From: Fructobacillus cardui
GTDB lineage: Bacteria > Bacillota > Bacilli > Lactobacillales > Lactobacillaceae
DNA: 64,000 nt
Assembly (NCBI RefSeq): GCF_023218935.1
Contig: NZ_JAJIAL010000003.1
Reading direction: 5' to 3' (one strand)
Under the pieces are notes generated by a model that did not search any database, was not told the DNA's origin, and saw only the letters and a list, made by a program, of their open reading frames with translations. Below are positions 18,409-28,200 of the stretch, piece after piece; position 1 is the stretch's first letter, and each line of letters opens with the position of its first letter. The translations under genes were made by a program, and so were the position numbers.

Positions 18409-18428
18409 GAGGAGTAGGGCATTAGCCC
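18409..18428 (+). promoter_or_regulatory. asnS ribosome site followed by a spacer hairpin
   Basis: GAGGAG (18409-18414) lies 23 bases from the ATG, too far for normal use, but GGGC-ATTA-GCCC (18417-18428) sits between them. If folded it shortens the gap to about 11 bases. An in-frame TAA at 18432 excludes an upstream start. Confidence 0.6.
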
Positions 18429-18437
18429 GAATAATTT

Positions 18438-19748
18438 ATGAGTGAAACAACGATTCCAACAATCCAAATTGTCGATGCACCAAAGTACGTCGGCCAAACG
18501 GTAAAAATTGGTGCCTGGTTACGGCAAAAGCGTGGGTCCGGAAAGATGGCCTTCTTGCAATTGCGTGACGGAACTGCTTTTTTCCAGGGCGTGGTCGCCA
18601 AGGCTGACGTTTCAGAGGAATTGTTTAATTTGGCCAAGGATTTGAAGCAGGAAACATCATTGTATGTGACCGGCGAAATTCATGCAGATGATCGGTCATC
18701 ATTTGGCTACGAAATCAGCATTACCGGCTTAGAAGTCATTGGTGAAAGCCATGATTACCCAATCACGCCCAAGGAACACGGTACGGAATTTTTGTTTGAT
18801 GAGCGCCACCTCTACTTGCGTCACATCAAGCCATTTGCCACATTGAAGATTCGCAACACCTTGATTGCAGCTACTTACGAATTCTTCAACCAGGAAGGTT
18901 TCATCAAGTTGGATGCCCCTTTGTTGACTGGTTCGGCCCCTGAAGGAACGACCGACTTGTTTGAGACCGATTACTTTGGTCAATCAGCTTACTTGTCACA
19001 AACCGGACAATTGTACGCCGAAGCGGGTGCCATGGCCTTTTCAAGGGTCTTTACTTTTGGACCGGCCTTCCGTGCTGAAAAGTCAAAGACACGGCGTCAC
19101 CTAACAGAATTCTGGATGATTGAGCCTGAAATGGCCTTTATGCACCAGGAGGAATCCTTGGAATTGCAGGAACGCTATGTTGCCTTCTTGATTGAAAAGG
19201 TTTTGGAAAGAAATGACCAGGAATTGGACTTGTTAAACCGTGACAAGGATTTGTTGCGCTCTTATACGCAGTTACCATTCCCACGCGTTTCTTATGATGA
19301 TGCCATCAAGTTGTTGCAAGAAAACGATTTTGACGTGGAATGGGGTGTTGATTTTGGTTCACCTGAAGAAACTTTCTTGGCTAACCATTTCCACAAGCCT
19401 GTCTTTATTGTCAACTTCCCGAAGGCAATCAAGGCCTTCTACATGAAGCGCCATCCAGACCGTGATGATGTCGTTATTTCCGCTGATTTGTTGGCACCAG
19501 AAGGCTACGGTGAAATTATTGGTGGATCCGAACGTGATACGGATTACGACTATTTGAAAGCTCAGATTGAAAAAGAAGGTTTGGACATGGATGAGTACGG
19601 TTGGTACTTGGACTTGCGTAAGTATGGTTCTGTGCCACACTCAGGCTTTGGCCTTGGTTTGGAACGAATGGTGACTTTCGTGACTGGCGAAGAACATATT
19701 CGCGAAGCTATTCCATTCCCACGGATGACGCACCGCTTGCGTCCATAA
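18438..19748 (+). CDS. asnS: Asparagine--tRNA ligase
   Basis: Class IIb aminoacyl-tRNA synthetase charging tRNA-Asn. The 436-residue protein has an N-terminal OB-fold anticodon-binding domain (about residues 15-110) and the catalytic core with YLSQTGQLYAE, motif 2 around FRAEKSKTRRHLTEFWM and motif 3 GFGLGLERMV. The start is fixed by a stop codon two codons upstream. Its ribosome-binding site is unusual, with a hairpin in the spacer. A perfect terminator follows. Confidence 0.96.
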   Translation: MSETTIPTIQIVDAPKYVGQTVKIGAWLRQKRGSGKMAFLQLRDGTAFFQGVVAKADVSEELFNLAKDLKQETSLYVTGEIHADDRSSFGYEISITGLEVIGESHDYPITPKEHGTEFLFDERHLYLRHIKPFATLKIRNTLIAATYEFFNQEGFIKLDAPLLTGSAPEGTTDLFETDYFGQSAYLSQTGQLYAEAGAMAFSRVFTFGPAFRAEKSKTRRHLTEFWMIEPEMAFMHQEESLELQERYVAFLIEKVLERNDQELDLLNRDKDLLRSYTQLPFPRVSYDDAIKLLQENDFDVEWGVDFGSPEETFLANHFHKPVFIVNFPKAIKAFYMKRHPDRDDVVISADLLAPEGYGEIIGGSERDTDYDYLKAQIEKEGLDMDEYGWYLDLRKYGSVPHSGFGLGLERMVTFVTGEEHIREAIPFPRMTHRLRP

Positions 19749-19756
19749 AGCAGACA

Positions 19757-19787
19757 AAAAGCGCCCAAGGGTACCTTGGGCGCTTTT
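19757..19787 (+). terminator. Strong perfect hairpin after asnS
   Basis: A 14-bp perfect stem (19757-19770 with 19774-19787) and a 3-base loop, ending in TTTT. dnaD begins 25 bases later with no clear promoter between, so some read-through is expected. Confidence 0.8.
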
Positions 19788-19811
19788 GTAACGATTGATA
19801 AGGAGGGTTTG

Positions 19812-20513
19812 ATGGACGATAAATTACAGGCCTTCTTGCAGGCCGGGAGTACTAGCCTGGAAAACGCTTTACTCGTGCATTACCAGGATTTGGGTTTTGA
19901 CAATGATGATTTGGTCCTTTTCTTGCAGGTTAAACGCCTCCAAGACCAGGGCGACCAAGCCGACCCGAAGGTTGTTGCTCGGATAATGAAAGTCACAGAA
20001 AAAACGGTTGTTAGTCGACTGATGTCGATGGTTGATCGCGGGTTAATGAAGGTTGCCGGTCAAGGACGCCAGGGTGAAATCTATGATTTTTTGCCACTTT
20101 ACGACCGCTTGCTACACGGCCAGGGTCTTAGGCCGGCCAATAATGTTGTTTCGGCTGGTGAAAAAAGCCGTCAAGAAGTTGTCCGGATTTTGCAGGGGGA
20201 ATTTGGTCGCAACCTGTCTCCTCTGGAAATGCAAACGGTGGCTCAGTGGTTTGACCAAGATCACTTTGATCCAAACATGATGGTCTTGGCGATTCAAGAA
20301 GCAGTCGCTAATAATGCTCGGAGTCTACGCTATATTGAGGCCATCCTGGTGAACTGGCAACGTGATAATTTGACCTCGCCTCAGGCGGTCCAAATCGCCA
20401 AAGAAAAGCGCCGTGGTGTGGTTTATCAAGCAAGGCCGGCCAATGATCAGGGGCAAAATCAGCCTGAAAAAAAGCAGCCAATTGTGCCAACTTTTAAGTT
20501 AGATGACCTCTAA
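19812..20513 (+). CDS. dnaD: DNA replication protein DnaD
   Basis: Primosomal helicase-loading protein. The 233-residue protein has an N-terminal winged helix (residues about 1-90, with MKVTEKTVVSRLMSMVDRG) and a DnaB/DnaD C-terminal domain (about 115-195, with LSPLEMQTVAQWF and ARSLRYIEAILVNW), the conserved YxxxIlxxW motif for DNA binding. ATG 19812 follows AAGGAGGG. It lies behind asnS as in B. subtilis; nth, the usual next gene there, is absent. Confidence 0.92.
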   Translation: MDDKLQAFLQAGSTSLENALLVHYQDLGFDNDDLVLFLQVKRLQDQGDQADPKVVARIMKVTEKTVVSRLMSMVDRGLMKVAGQGRQGEIYDFLPLYDRLLHGQGLRPANNVVSAGEKSRQEVVRILQGEFGRNLSPLEMQTVAQWFDQDHFDPNMMVLAIQEAVANNARSLRYIEAILVNWQRDNLTSPQAVQIAKEKRRGVVYQARPANDQGQNQPEKKQPIVPTFKLDDL

Positions 20514-20554
20514 AAACATTGAAAACGCAGTCAAAAGCTGAGAAGCGATTGATT

Positions 20555-20851
20555 TTATTGTAAAATTAAGCGATCGAGGTTATCCTGGTGAAAACCTAGT
20601 AGAGGTTTGGGGCCAGTCTGGTCGACCAGGCAAGCCAGTTTTGTTTTTGGACTGACCTGGCTGAGCCGCGTTTGCAGTTGGCCAAGTGTTAATGGCTTTT
20701 TGCCAGCGACAAAGGCGACTTCGCTTTGTTGGTTGAAAAAGCGTAATTGCGCCAGGGGCCTGATTTGGTCGCGGTCGTCTTTGACTTGGCCAAACACTTC
20801 GGTTTGATTTGGTAGGTAAGTTGTTAGGGCAAAGAATTCACTGAGTATCAT
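20555..20851 (-). CDS. Small conserved-looking protein, unknown function
   Basis: A 98-residue protein of ordinary composition without membrane segments or a motif I recognise. It lies between dnaD and the rRNA methyltransferase and is transcribed against both. The start is ATG at 20851; a TATAAT on the same strand ends 9 bases upstream and there is no Shine-Dalgarno sequence, so the mRNA would have almost no leader. An upstream ATG at 20905 would lie inside the neighbouring gene. That this is a real gene is inferred from its placement filling an otherwise empty gap. Confidence 0.6.
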   Translation of the reverse strand: MILSEFFALTTYLPNQTEVFGQVKDDRDQIRPLAQLRFFNQQSEVAFVAGKKPLTLGQLQTRLSQVSPKTKLACLVDQTGPKPLLGFHQDNLDRLILQ

Positions 20852-20877
20852 AGTATTTATATTATAAAAGGAAAATG

Positions 20878-22017
20878 ATGGAAAAGAAATATCGTTTAAT
20901 GGCAACAGTTGCGGCGGGCTTGGAGTCCGTCTTAGGCCAAGAGTTAAAGGACCTGGGCTTTGATGTTCAGGTTGAAAACTATCGAGTCTTCTTTGAAGGG
21001 ACTCAGGCCGATATTTTACGGGCTAATTTGTGGCTCCGGACTGCTGATCGAGTGAAAATCGTGATTGGTTCCTTTCATGCCACAACCTTTGATGAGCTTT
21101 TTGAGGGCATCAAGGCTTTGCCGATGGAAGATTACCTCAATTATGACTCAGAATTTCCGGTGGCGGGGAGGTCTCAAAAATCAGCTTTGCACTCGGTGCC
21201 AGATGTCCAGTCAATTACGAAAAAAGCGATTGTTTCCCGCTTGCAGGAAGCCTTTCACGTTCGGACTCGTTTACCAGAAACTGGCTTTTTTGCACAATTA
21301 GAAGTGATGGTGGCCAAGGATGAAGTCATGTTGACTTTGGACACAACTGGGCCATCACTCTTTAAGCGCGGTTACCGAGTTGAAAAGGGGCCAGCGCCAT
21401 TGAAAGAAAACTTTGCGGCAGCCTTAGTGCTGTTAACTAATTGGAAAAAGGACTTACCCTTTGTCGATCCAACCTGCGGTTCTGGAACGATTCCGATTGA
21501 AGCTGCTTTGATTGGTCGCAACTTAGCACCAGGTTTGACCCGTGACTTTGATATTGAAAAGATGGACTGGTTTGACCACAGCCTTTCGGATACGATTCGT
21601 GATGAGGCCGAAGATCAAGCCGATTACGACACGCCATTGAATATTCGCGGTTATGATATTGATCCGAAAATGGTCAAAATTGCCCAAGAAAACGCTAAGC
21701 ATGCGGGTTTGTCTCAAGACATTACCTTTGAGGCTCTGGCTGCTGGTGATTGGCAAACGGAAGAAGAGCGTGGCGTCTTAGTGGCGAACCCACCATATGG
21801 TCAACGACTCGGTGAACTTGAAGAAGCCGAAGGGCTTTATAAGCAGATGGGAGCGGTTTATAGTCGTCTGCCTTACTGGTCGAAATATATCCTAACTTCT
21901 GACCTATCATTTGAAAAAGTTTTTGGTCAAAAAGCGACGAAAAAGCGCAAACTGTTTAACGGGCAGTTGCGGGTCGATTATTTCCAGTTTTGGGCTAAAA
22001 AAGCCGAAAAAAAGTAA
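20878..22017 (+). CDS. ypsC: THUMP-domain class I rRNA methyltransferase (YpsC/RlmL-like)
   Basis: SAM-dependent N2-guanine methyltransferase, probably acting on 23S rRNA. The 379-residue protein has an N-terminal ferredoxin-like plus THUMP region (about 1-160), the SAM-binding FVDPTCGSGTIPIEAAL at about residue 195 and the catalytic NPPYG motif near residue 305. ATG 20878 is preferred to 20875 because AAAAGGA is then 6-7 bases away. Its upstream region is shared with the divergent small gene. Confidence 0.88.
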   Translation: MEKKYRLMATVAAGLESVLGQELKDLGFDVQVENYRVFFEGTQADILRANLWLRTADRVKIVIGSFHATTFDELFEGIKALPMEDYLNYDSEFPVAGRSQKSALHSVPDVQSITKKAIVSRLQEAFHVRTRLPETGFFAQLEVMVAKDEVMLTLDTTGPSLFKRGYRVEKGPAPLKENFAAALVLLTNWKKDLPFVDPTCGSGTIPIEAALIGRNLAPGLTRDFDIEKMDWFDHSLSDTIRDEAEDQADYDTPLNIRGYDIDPKMVKIAQENAKHAGLSQDITFEALAAGDWQTEEERGVLVANPPYGQRLGELEEAEGLYKQMGAVYSRLPYWSKYILTSDLSFEKVFGQKATKKRKLFNGQLRVDYFQFWAKKAEKK

Positions 22018-22046
22018 AATATTCCAAATCATAATAAAAAGCAGCC

Positions 22047-22076
22047 AAAAAGATTGTCATTTGACAATCTTTTTTT
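22047..22076 (+). terminator. Terminator after ypsC
   Basis: AAAAAGATTGTCA pairs with TGACAATCTTTTT across a 2-base loop, with a T-run. The rest of the 270-base gap holds a cre-like site and the promoter of the giant surface protein. Confidence 0.85.
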
Positions 22077-22151
22077 GTGTTTATTTTTCAATTTATTTTC
22101 TTAAAATTAATAAAAATTAAAAAGTGAGAGGGCTTTTTTCTTGAAGAAGAT

Positions 22152-22165
22152 TGAAAGCGTTATCG
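22152..22165 (+). promoter_or_regulatory. cre-like CcpA operator
   Basis: TGAAAGCGTTATCG matches the cre consensus TGWAANCGNTNWCA at 13 of 14 positions. It is centred about 60 bp upstream of the -35 element, a position associated with activation by CcpA rather than repression. Confidence 0.55.
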
Positions 22166-22217
22166 TTACAAAAGTGAGTATTTTAAAATAGTAAAAGAAA
22201 CCGTTTTCTTTTTAAAT

Positions 22218-22246
22218 TTGTCTTTTTATAAAGCTGCCTTTATAAT
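22218..22246 (+). promoter_or_regulatory. Promoter of the giant surface protein
   Basis: TTGTCT, 17-bp spacer, TATAAT, about 44 bases before the start codon. Confidence 0.75.
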
Positions 22247-22289
22247 CAAATTAAAATAAACGAAAATAAAGTAAAGGAATGTAAAAATA

Positions 22290-25200
22290 ATGGATACAAA
22301 TATCAGGAAAAAGTATACGATTTACCAATCACGCCGCGCTTGGCTGGTTGCATCGAGCGTCTTAGTTTCAGGTGGTTTGACTTTAGTGGATGGTGATCAA
22401 CAGATTAGTGGTCATGCTGCTCAAGTTCAGAGGACAGAAAATGTTCGAGCTAATGACGGCCAATTGGCTGCCAGGGTGAACCTCGACCAGGCTGATTTTG
22501 GTATTGATATCGACATCGAGGATAACGACAAGAGGGAAAATGAGGCGGATGACGATTTCACTGTTGATAATCCGCGCCCTGAGCGCCGTCATCAGGGATT
22601 AGGAACGGTTGTGGTCGTACCAGAAAATCCAAAGGACAGTGCAGATAAGCAAAAGGAACCGGATAAAGAGGGTTCGCAGCCAAAGCAAGAGCAAAAGCCG
22701 GCTGACAAGGGTGGCCAGTCAAAAAATTCGGGAGAAACTGATTTAGCCAGGCAGCCGTTGCCTTCGTTGTATGAGCAAACGACTGATGCTTATGAAAAAT
22801 TAGTCAAGTCCTTGCAGGTCAGTGAACCGAATGTAAATGGCAGTGGGGACGCTGTGTTAGACAGTGATCAGCGCCATATCGCTAAAGCTGGACAGATGAT
22901 TTTTGGTGAGCCAGATAAGCCGTTGTTTGGCTTAATCGGTACTAAAAATGATTATTCCAACGTTTCTCAAATGCGCTTAATGGTTGATGAATCATTCACT
23001 CAAAAAATAATGGACCAATTTAAAGGAATTTTTGGTGAAAATCAGAAAGGAACAAAAACGAGTTACTTCCCAAGTCAAAATACTCTCGTTTTGGGCGGGG
23101 GAATGCCCTTAACAGCAAGTATTTATTCCTCGAATAATGCTCCATTAAATCCAGAAAGTTATTATAAGATGTTCCAGGCAACACTGAGTTCCGTTGCTAA
23201 TGTGTTGAGCATCGGGATGGTTAATGATAAGCTAACGAACAATTATGACCAAGGTCAATACGGAATTTATCTCCGTGTCGCCGTACCGCACGGAGTTGAC
23301 CCAAATGAATTTGTTAAGACGCTTAACTTAGATAGTACTCGTTTTGCAGCAGAAATGAACTTTAATGTCACACTTGGTATTGACCGACTAATCGAAATGG
23401 TACCAGGCTTGAGTCAAATTTTGTCGCAGGGACTGGGCCTGCCAATTAGTGGTAATATTGGTTCTCTTGTCGATGCCGTCTTAGGTAGGGTGATTGATCA
23501 GTTAAACCAAAAGTATGGCACTAATTTATCTTTCAAAAATTCAGACAGTCCGTTTTACCCAATCACGATTTATCCAAAAGCAACTAAGGTTAACAACCAG
23601 GATGACCCAGCCGCGTTGTACTTGCTGGTTCGTGGAGATGAGTTAAACCGCTATAGCGGTGTAGTGACAGAGGCTAAGATTATACTGACGAAGTTCTTTA
23701 TGGAGGCGCTGTCTTGGGGCGGGAACATCAAGGGTGGTGCTTATGGCTACTTGAACTTTGATTTAAGCCGATACCAAGGCAATATGAGTAGCCAAGAAAT
23801 GCAAAAGTATTACAATGCCGATGGTCAGCATCCAGAACGGCTGGCAGATTTGAAGATTTACGCTGATGATAGCCCATACAAGGTTTTGACTCGGTACCAG
23901 TTGCCACCGCAGCAATACGGTCAGGCCTTCTTGTCTTTGAACCTGATGGATAGCAATGATATGTTGTCGCGGTCGAGCCATGATTATGGTGAAAATGGAG
24001 ATTTGGGTCGTGACGTTGTGCTGAAGAGGGCGGACCAAAAGACAGTCCACCCATTACCAGTATCAAAAGTGCCAACGTGGCGGGCTTACATTTCGCTCTT
24101 TGACCAAGAAAAAGTCTTGAATACCAAGGAAGTGGCTGGCCATTCTGAAGAATGGGCCGAAGTTGACCACCAAGACAGAGTACTGCCTGGTCAAGATCTG
24201 GACCACCGTATTGTGAAATTAGCTAATGGGCAGAATTTTTATGATCAAGCATCGCGCTTTGACCGAGTAATTGATTACTTTGACCACCAAGTATTGCTTG
24301 ATGGACAGGGTTTTCACCCAAGTCAAAATGTGCGATCCCTCCGCTTGGAACGTTCTGTTGATCCGGCTGGACAAAAGAATAGCCGTGAGGACTTTGCCAT
24401 CTATAATCGGCCATTTACGGTTTACTATAATGGTGAAATGACGTTAGCAAATGGTCAGGTTGTGCCACTGCGACCAACAAAGCTAACGGTCTTCCAGGAA
24501 AACCAGACCTTGCAATCACCATTGGATAGCCAGCGGCACTCAGCCTTTGCAACCATCGAAAAGCAGGGGGAGTACCTCTTTAGCCTGATTAGGCATTTGC
24601 AGCCAAAATTATTGGATCAAATGATTACCAATTATGGTCAACAAATTCAAGCGGTGGTTAGTGAATCGAATCGAAAGTTGGAGGCTAGTCAAGCAACGGA
24701 TGGTATTCGTTTGGTGCAAAAGGAACAACTTGAACAATTGCTGGCCATTCAGAACCAGGCAACGAAAAATCACCAACTAGCACCAGCAATATTAAACGCA
24801 AATCGCGATTTAGCTTACCAACAAATCGACCGAGAGGCGCTTAGGATCAAGGTCGCGATTAATAATGCTGCGGAGCTAAGCAAAGAACAAAAGCAAACAT
24901 TACTCGACCAAGTGGAGGCAACTGCTCAGACTGGGAAGAACGATGTTGGCCTGGCAGCAGAGGTAGAATCAGCTCGTCGTGTCTTAGGTCGAGTTATCGA
25001 GGGCCTGCGAACAACTTTCTTAGGTAAGGTTGAGAAGGAAGAGGCCCAGGTAGCTGTGGCACAGGCTGGGCAAGAAAAGAAGCAGAAATTTGCTAAAATT
25101 GCCCATGTTGACCAAGAAAGCTTACACAAACAAGAAAAAGCAGTGGACCATGAGGTTGCCTTTTATCAGAAACGAATCAGGCAAAGCAAAACGGTGGTTG

Positions 25201-28200
25201 AGTTGGCCCGGGTACTAGCTGATGGCTTACATGCAATCAATGACGTGGCCAATCCTGATTTACAAACCAATTATCAGCCAGTTAAGCTTGATGAAATAAA
25301 GGTTGCGGTTGCTGCCTTTGAAGAACGGGGGCGGTCGACTAAAGAACGTTTTCAAAAAATTGCCCATGTAGAGCCAGCAAGCCTGATTGAGCAGGAACAA
25401 TTGATGGATGAGGCGGTCAAGCAAGGAGTAGCGGCTATTCGGAGTGCCAAAACAAAGAAAGACCTCAGGCAGGCACTTGACCGAGCATTTGCGTTGGTCG
25501 AAGGCGTTGCTAAGCCACAGCTCATTAAAGAATTTCAACCAGTTTCGGCAACTGATCGCAAACAGGCGATTGATAGAGTAATGGCTGCCGGTGAACAAAA
25601 AAAACAGCAATTCAAGCAAGTCGAACATGTTGAGCCTGATAGTCTCAACCAGCAAGAAGGCCTTGTAAATCAGTTAGTTCAAAAAGCAACTACGGTTCTT
25701 CAGCAGGCCAAAACCAACGGCGATTTCAACAGTGCGCTGGCAAAGGTGGTTAAAGATATCAATGCGGTTGCTAATCCAACCCAGTTGATTGCTTATCAGC
25801 CAGTTAGTCAACATGATATTGATCGTGCAGTGGTGATTTTGAAGCAAATTGGGCAAGAAAAAAGTGATTCCTTCAATCAAATTATCGGTGTCGATCCGAT
25901 GAGCTTTTCTAATCAGCAAGCCAAATTGAATCTGATAATTTCTAATGGTATCGAGAAATTAAATCGAGCGGAAACGAACCGTGAATTTGAGAAAAGCTTC
26001 CAAAAGACGTCCCAAGCTATTCGTGCTGTTGAAAATCCAACGATTCAAGAAATATTGAAGGAGCCAACGGTAGATGAAAAGATCCTGTCGATTAAGTTCT
26101 TAGAACAAGCTGCCCAAGACCAACGAGACCTTTTCCAAAAGATTGCACATGCCGACCAACAGAGCTTGGCGCAGCAACTGTCAATCTTAGAAAAAGCTCT
26201 CAAAGCCGGAACAAAAGCAATTAACCAGGCAAAGACGAAGGGAGAACTAGCCAAGGTCAGCGACCAGGCGCTAATAAAAATCAGGGCAGTAGCGAAGCCA
26301 GTAGTAGAATTTGCTTACCAAGAGGCGACCGTTCATGATGTCAATGTGGCCTACGGCAATCTTTTAGATATTCTTTCGGCCAAGCGTAAGCAGTTTGCAG
26401 CAATCTTGCACGTTGATCCAATTAGTTTGTCGAAGCAACTCCAACTTTTAGACTTGATTAAAAAATCCACGACTATCGAACTGAATCAATCGATGATTCA
26501 AAAAGATATTCAGGTAGCTTACGACAAAGGAGTTCAGGCTATCAATTTGGTAGCAGCGCCAAAAATTTTAAGCGAATACCAACCGGTCACGGCAGAGGAA
26601 CGCCACCTGGGTGAACACACCATGCGAAATGCCGGTGAGGCAAAAAAAGCTGATTTTGCAGCTGTTAGTCATGTTGATCAAGAAAGTTTACGGGCTCAGC
26701 AATCAGTTGTTGACTCAGTCCTAGCAACCGGATTGCAGGAATTGCAAAAAGCAAAAGCTGCTGGTGCCTTTCGAAATGCTGTGGCCGACAACCTTGATCG
26801 TATTCAACGAATCGAAGCGCCTTCAATTCAAAAGGATTATCAGCCGGTAACCGATATGGACCGTTACTTAGCACGGCAGGCAATTAACCATGCTGGTGAG
26901 GCCAAAAAGCAAGCCATTCTTGCTGTCGAACATGGCGAGAAAAAGAGCATCCAGCAGCAAGTTAAAGCGGTGGAGCAAGCGATTACACAGGCACAGCAGG
27001 GTGTTGCCCAAGCAGCAGTTCAAGGTGAATTAAAGCGGGCTGTTCAAGCTGGCTTTGATTCGATTGCTAAAATTGTCGGACCAACACTGGAAGTCGATTA
27101 CCGACCAACTATTAAGGCTGATCAAAATCAGGCGCTTGTGACCTTGAATCAAGCAGCAAATGATAAAAAAGCCACTTTTGCCACCATTGATCATGTTGAT
27201 TCGGTTAGTCTGTCCTTACAGTCAGGTTTGATTGAGAAAACCCGAGTGAATGGACAGCAGCTGCTATTGGCTGCCAAAACCAAGAAAGACCTTCGCCAAA
27301 GTTTGGCGGATGCATTAACGCAAGTTGATCAGGTGGCTGATCCAATCAAAGAAATTGGTTATCGTCAAGTCGAGGCGAACAATCAAGCAGATGCCAAGGA
27401 GCAGTTGAAGGCAGCCAGTGAGGCTCAAAAACAAAAGTTCGCGTCTTTGGTAGGTGTTGATCCCGAAAGTTTGGCCAAGCAACAGCTTTTAGTTGACCAA
27501 GCAGCAGATACTGCAAGTCAGGCTGTTGACCAGGCACAAACAGACGGGGAGCTAGTCACTGCTTGTCAACAGGGCCTGACAGCGATTCGTCAAATTGCAG
27601 CACCTGTTATTTTGGAAGAACTGAAGCCAGCAACGATAGCTGATAAGAAAATAGCTAAGGATCGTCTTAGTCAGGTCGTTGCAAAACGTGAGGAATCTTT
27701 CCGGCAAATCAGTCATGTGGATCAGGCTAGTTTGGCTCAGCAATTACAGTTATTGAACCAAGCTCTGGCGCAGGGACAAGAAGCCATTGACCGAACGGCA
27801 ACTAAGGGGGATTTGAACCAATCTGTCACACAGGCTGAGCAGGCGGTCATTAGTATTAGTCAGCCAAGCATACTGCCTCTTTTCCGGCTGGTCAGTCAGG
27901 ATGAAAAATCAGCTATCGATGATCTATTGGCACGGCAGGCTAATCTGGAAAAAGGTCAATTTGATGCAATTACTCATGCTGACCCAGAGAGCCTCAGCCA
28001 ACAAAAACAGGCCGTTGATCAAGCGTTGACACAGGCACACGATTTAATTGCCAATGCCAAAACAAAGCAGGATTTGAACCAGGCATTAGCAGCTGGCTTG
28101 CAGGCTATTCAGGACGTTGTCGAACCGGTCGTTCAAACGCAATTCCGTTCAGTTACCAAGGATGACCGCAACCAGGCGCTGGAAATTCTTAACCAGGCCT

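Noticed and set aside
18347..18437. T-box leader for asnS
   Set aside because: The leader is too short and has no T-box consensus or terminator; no T-box words were found elsewhere either.
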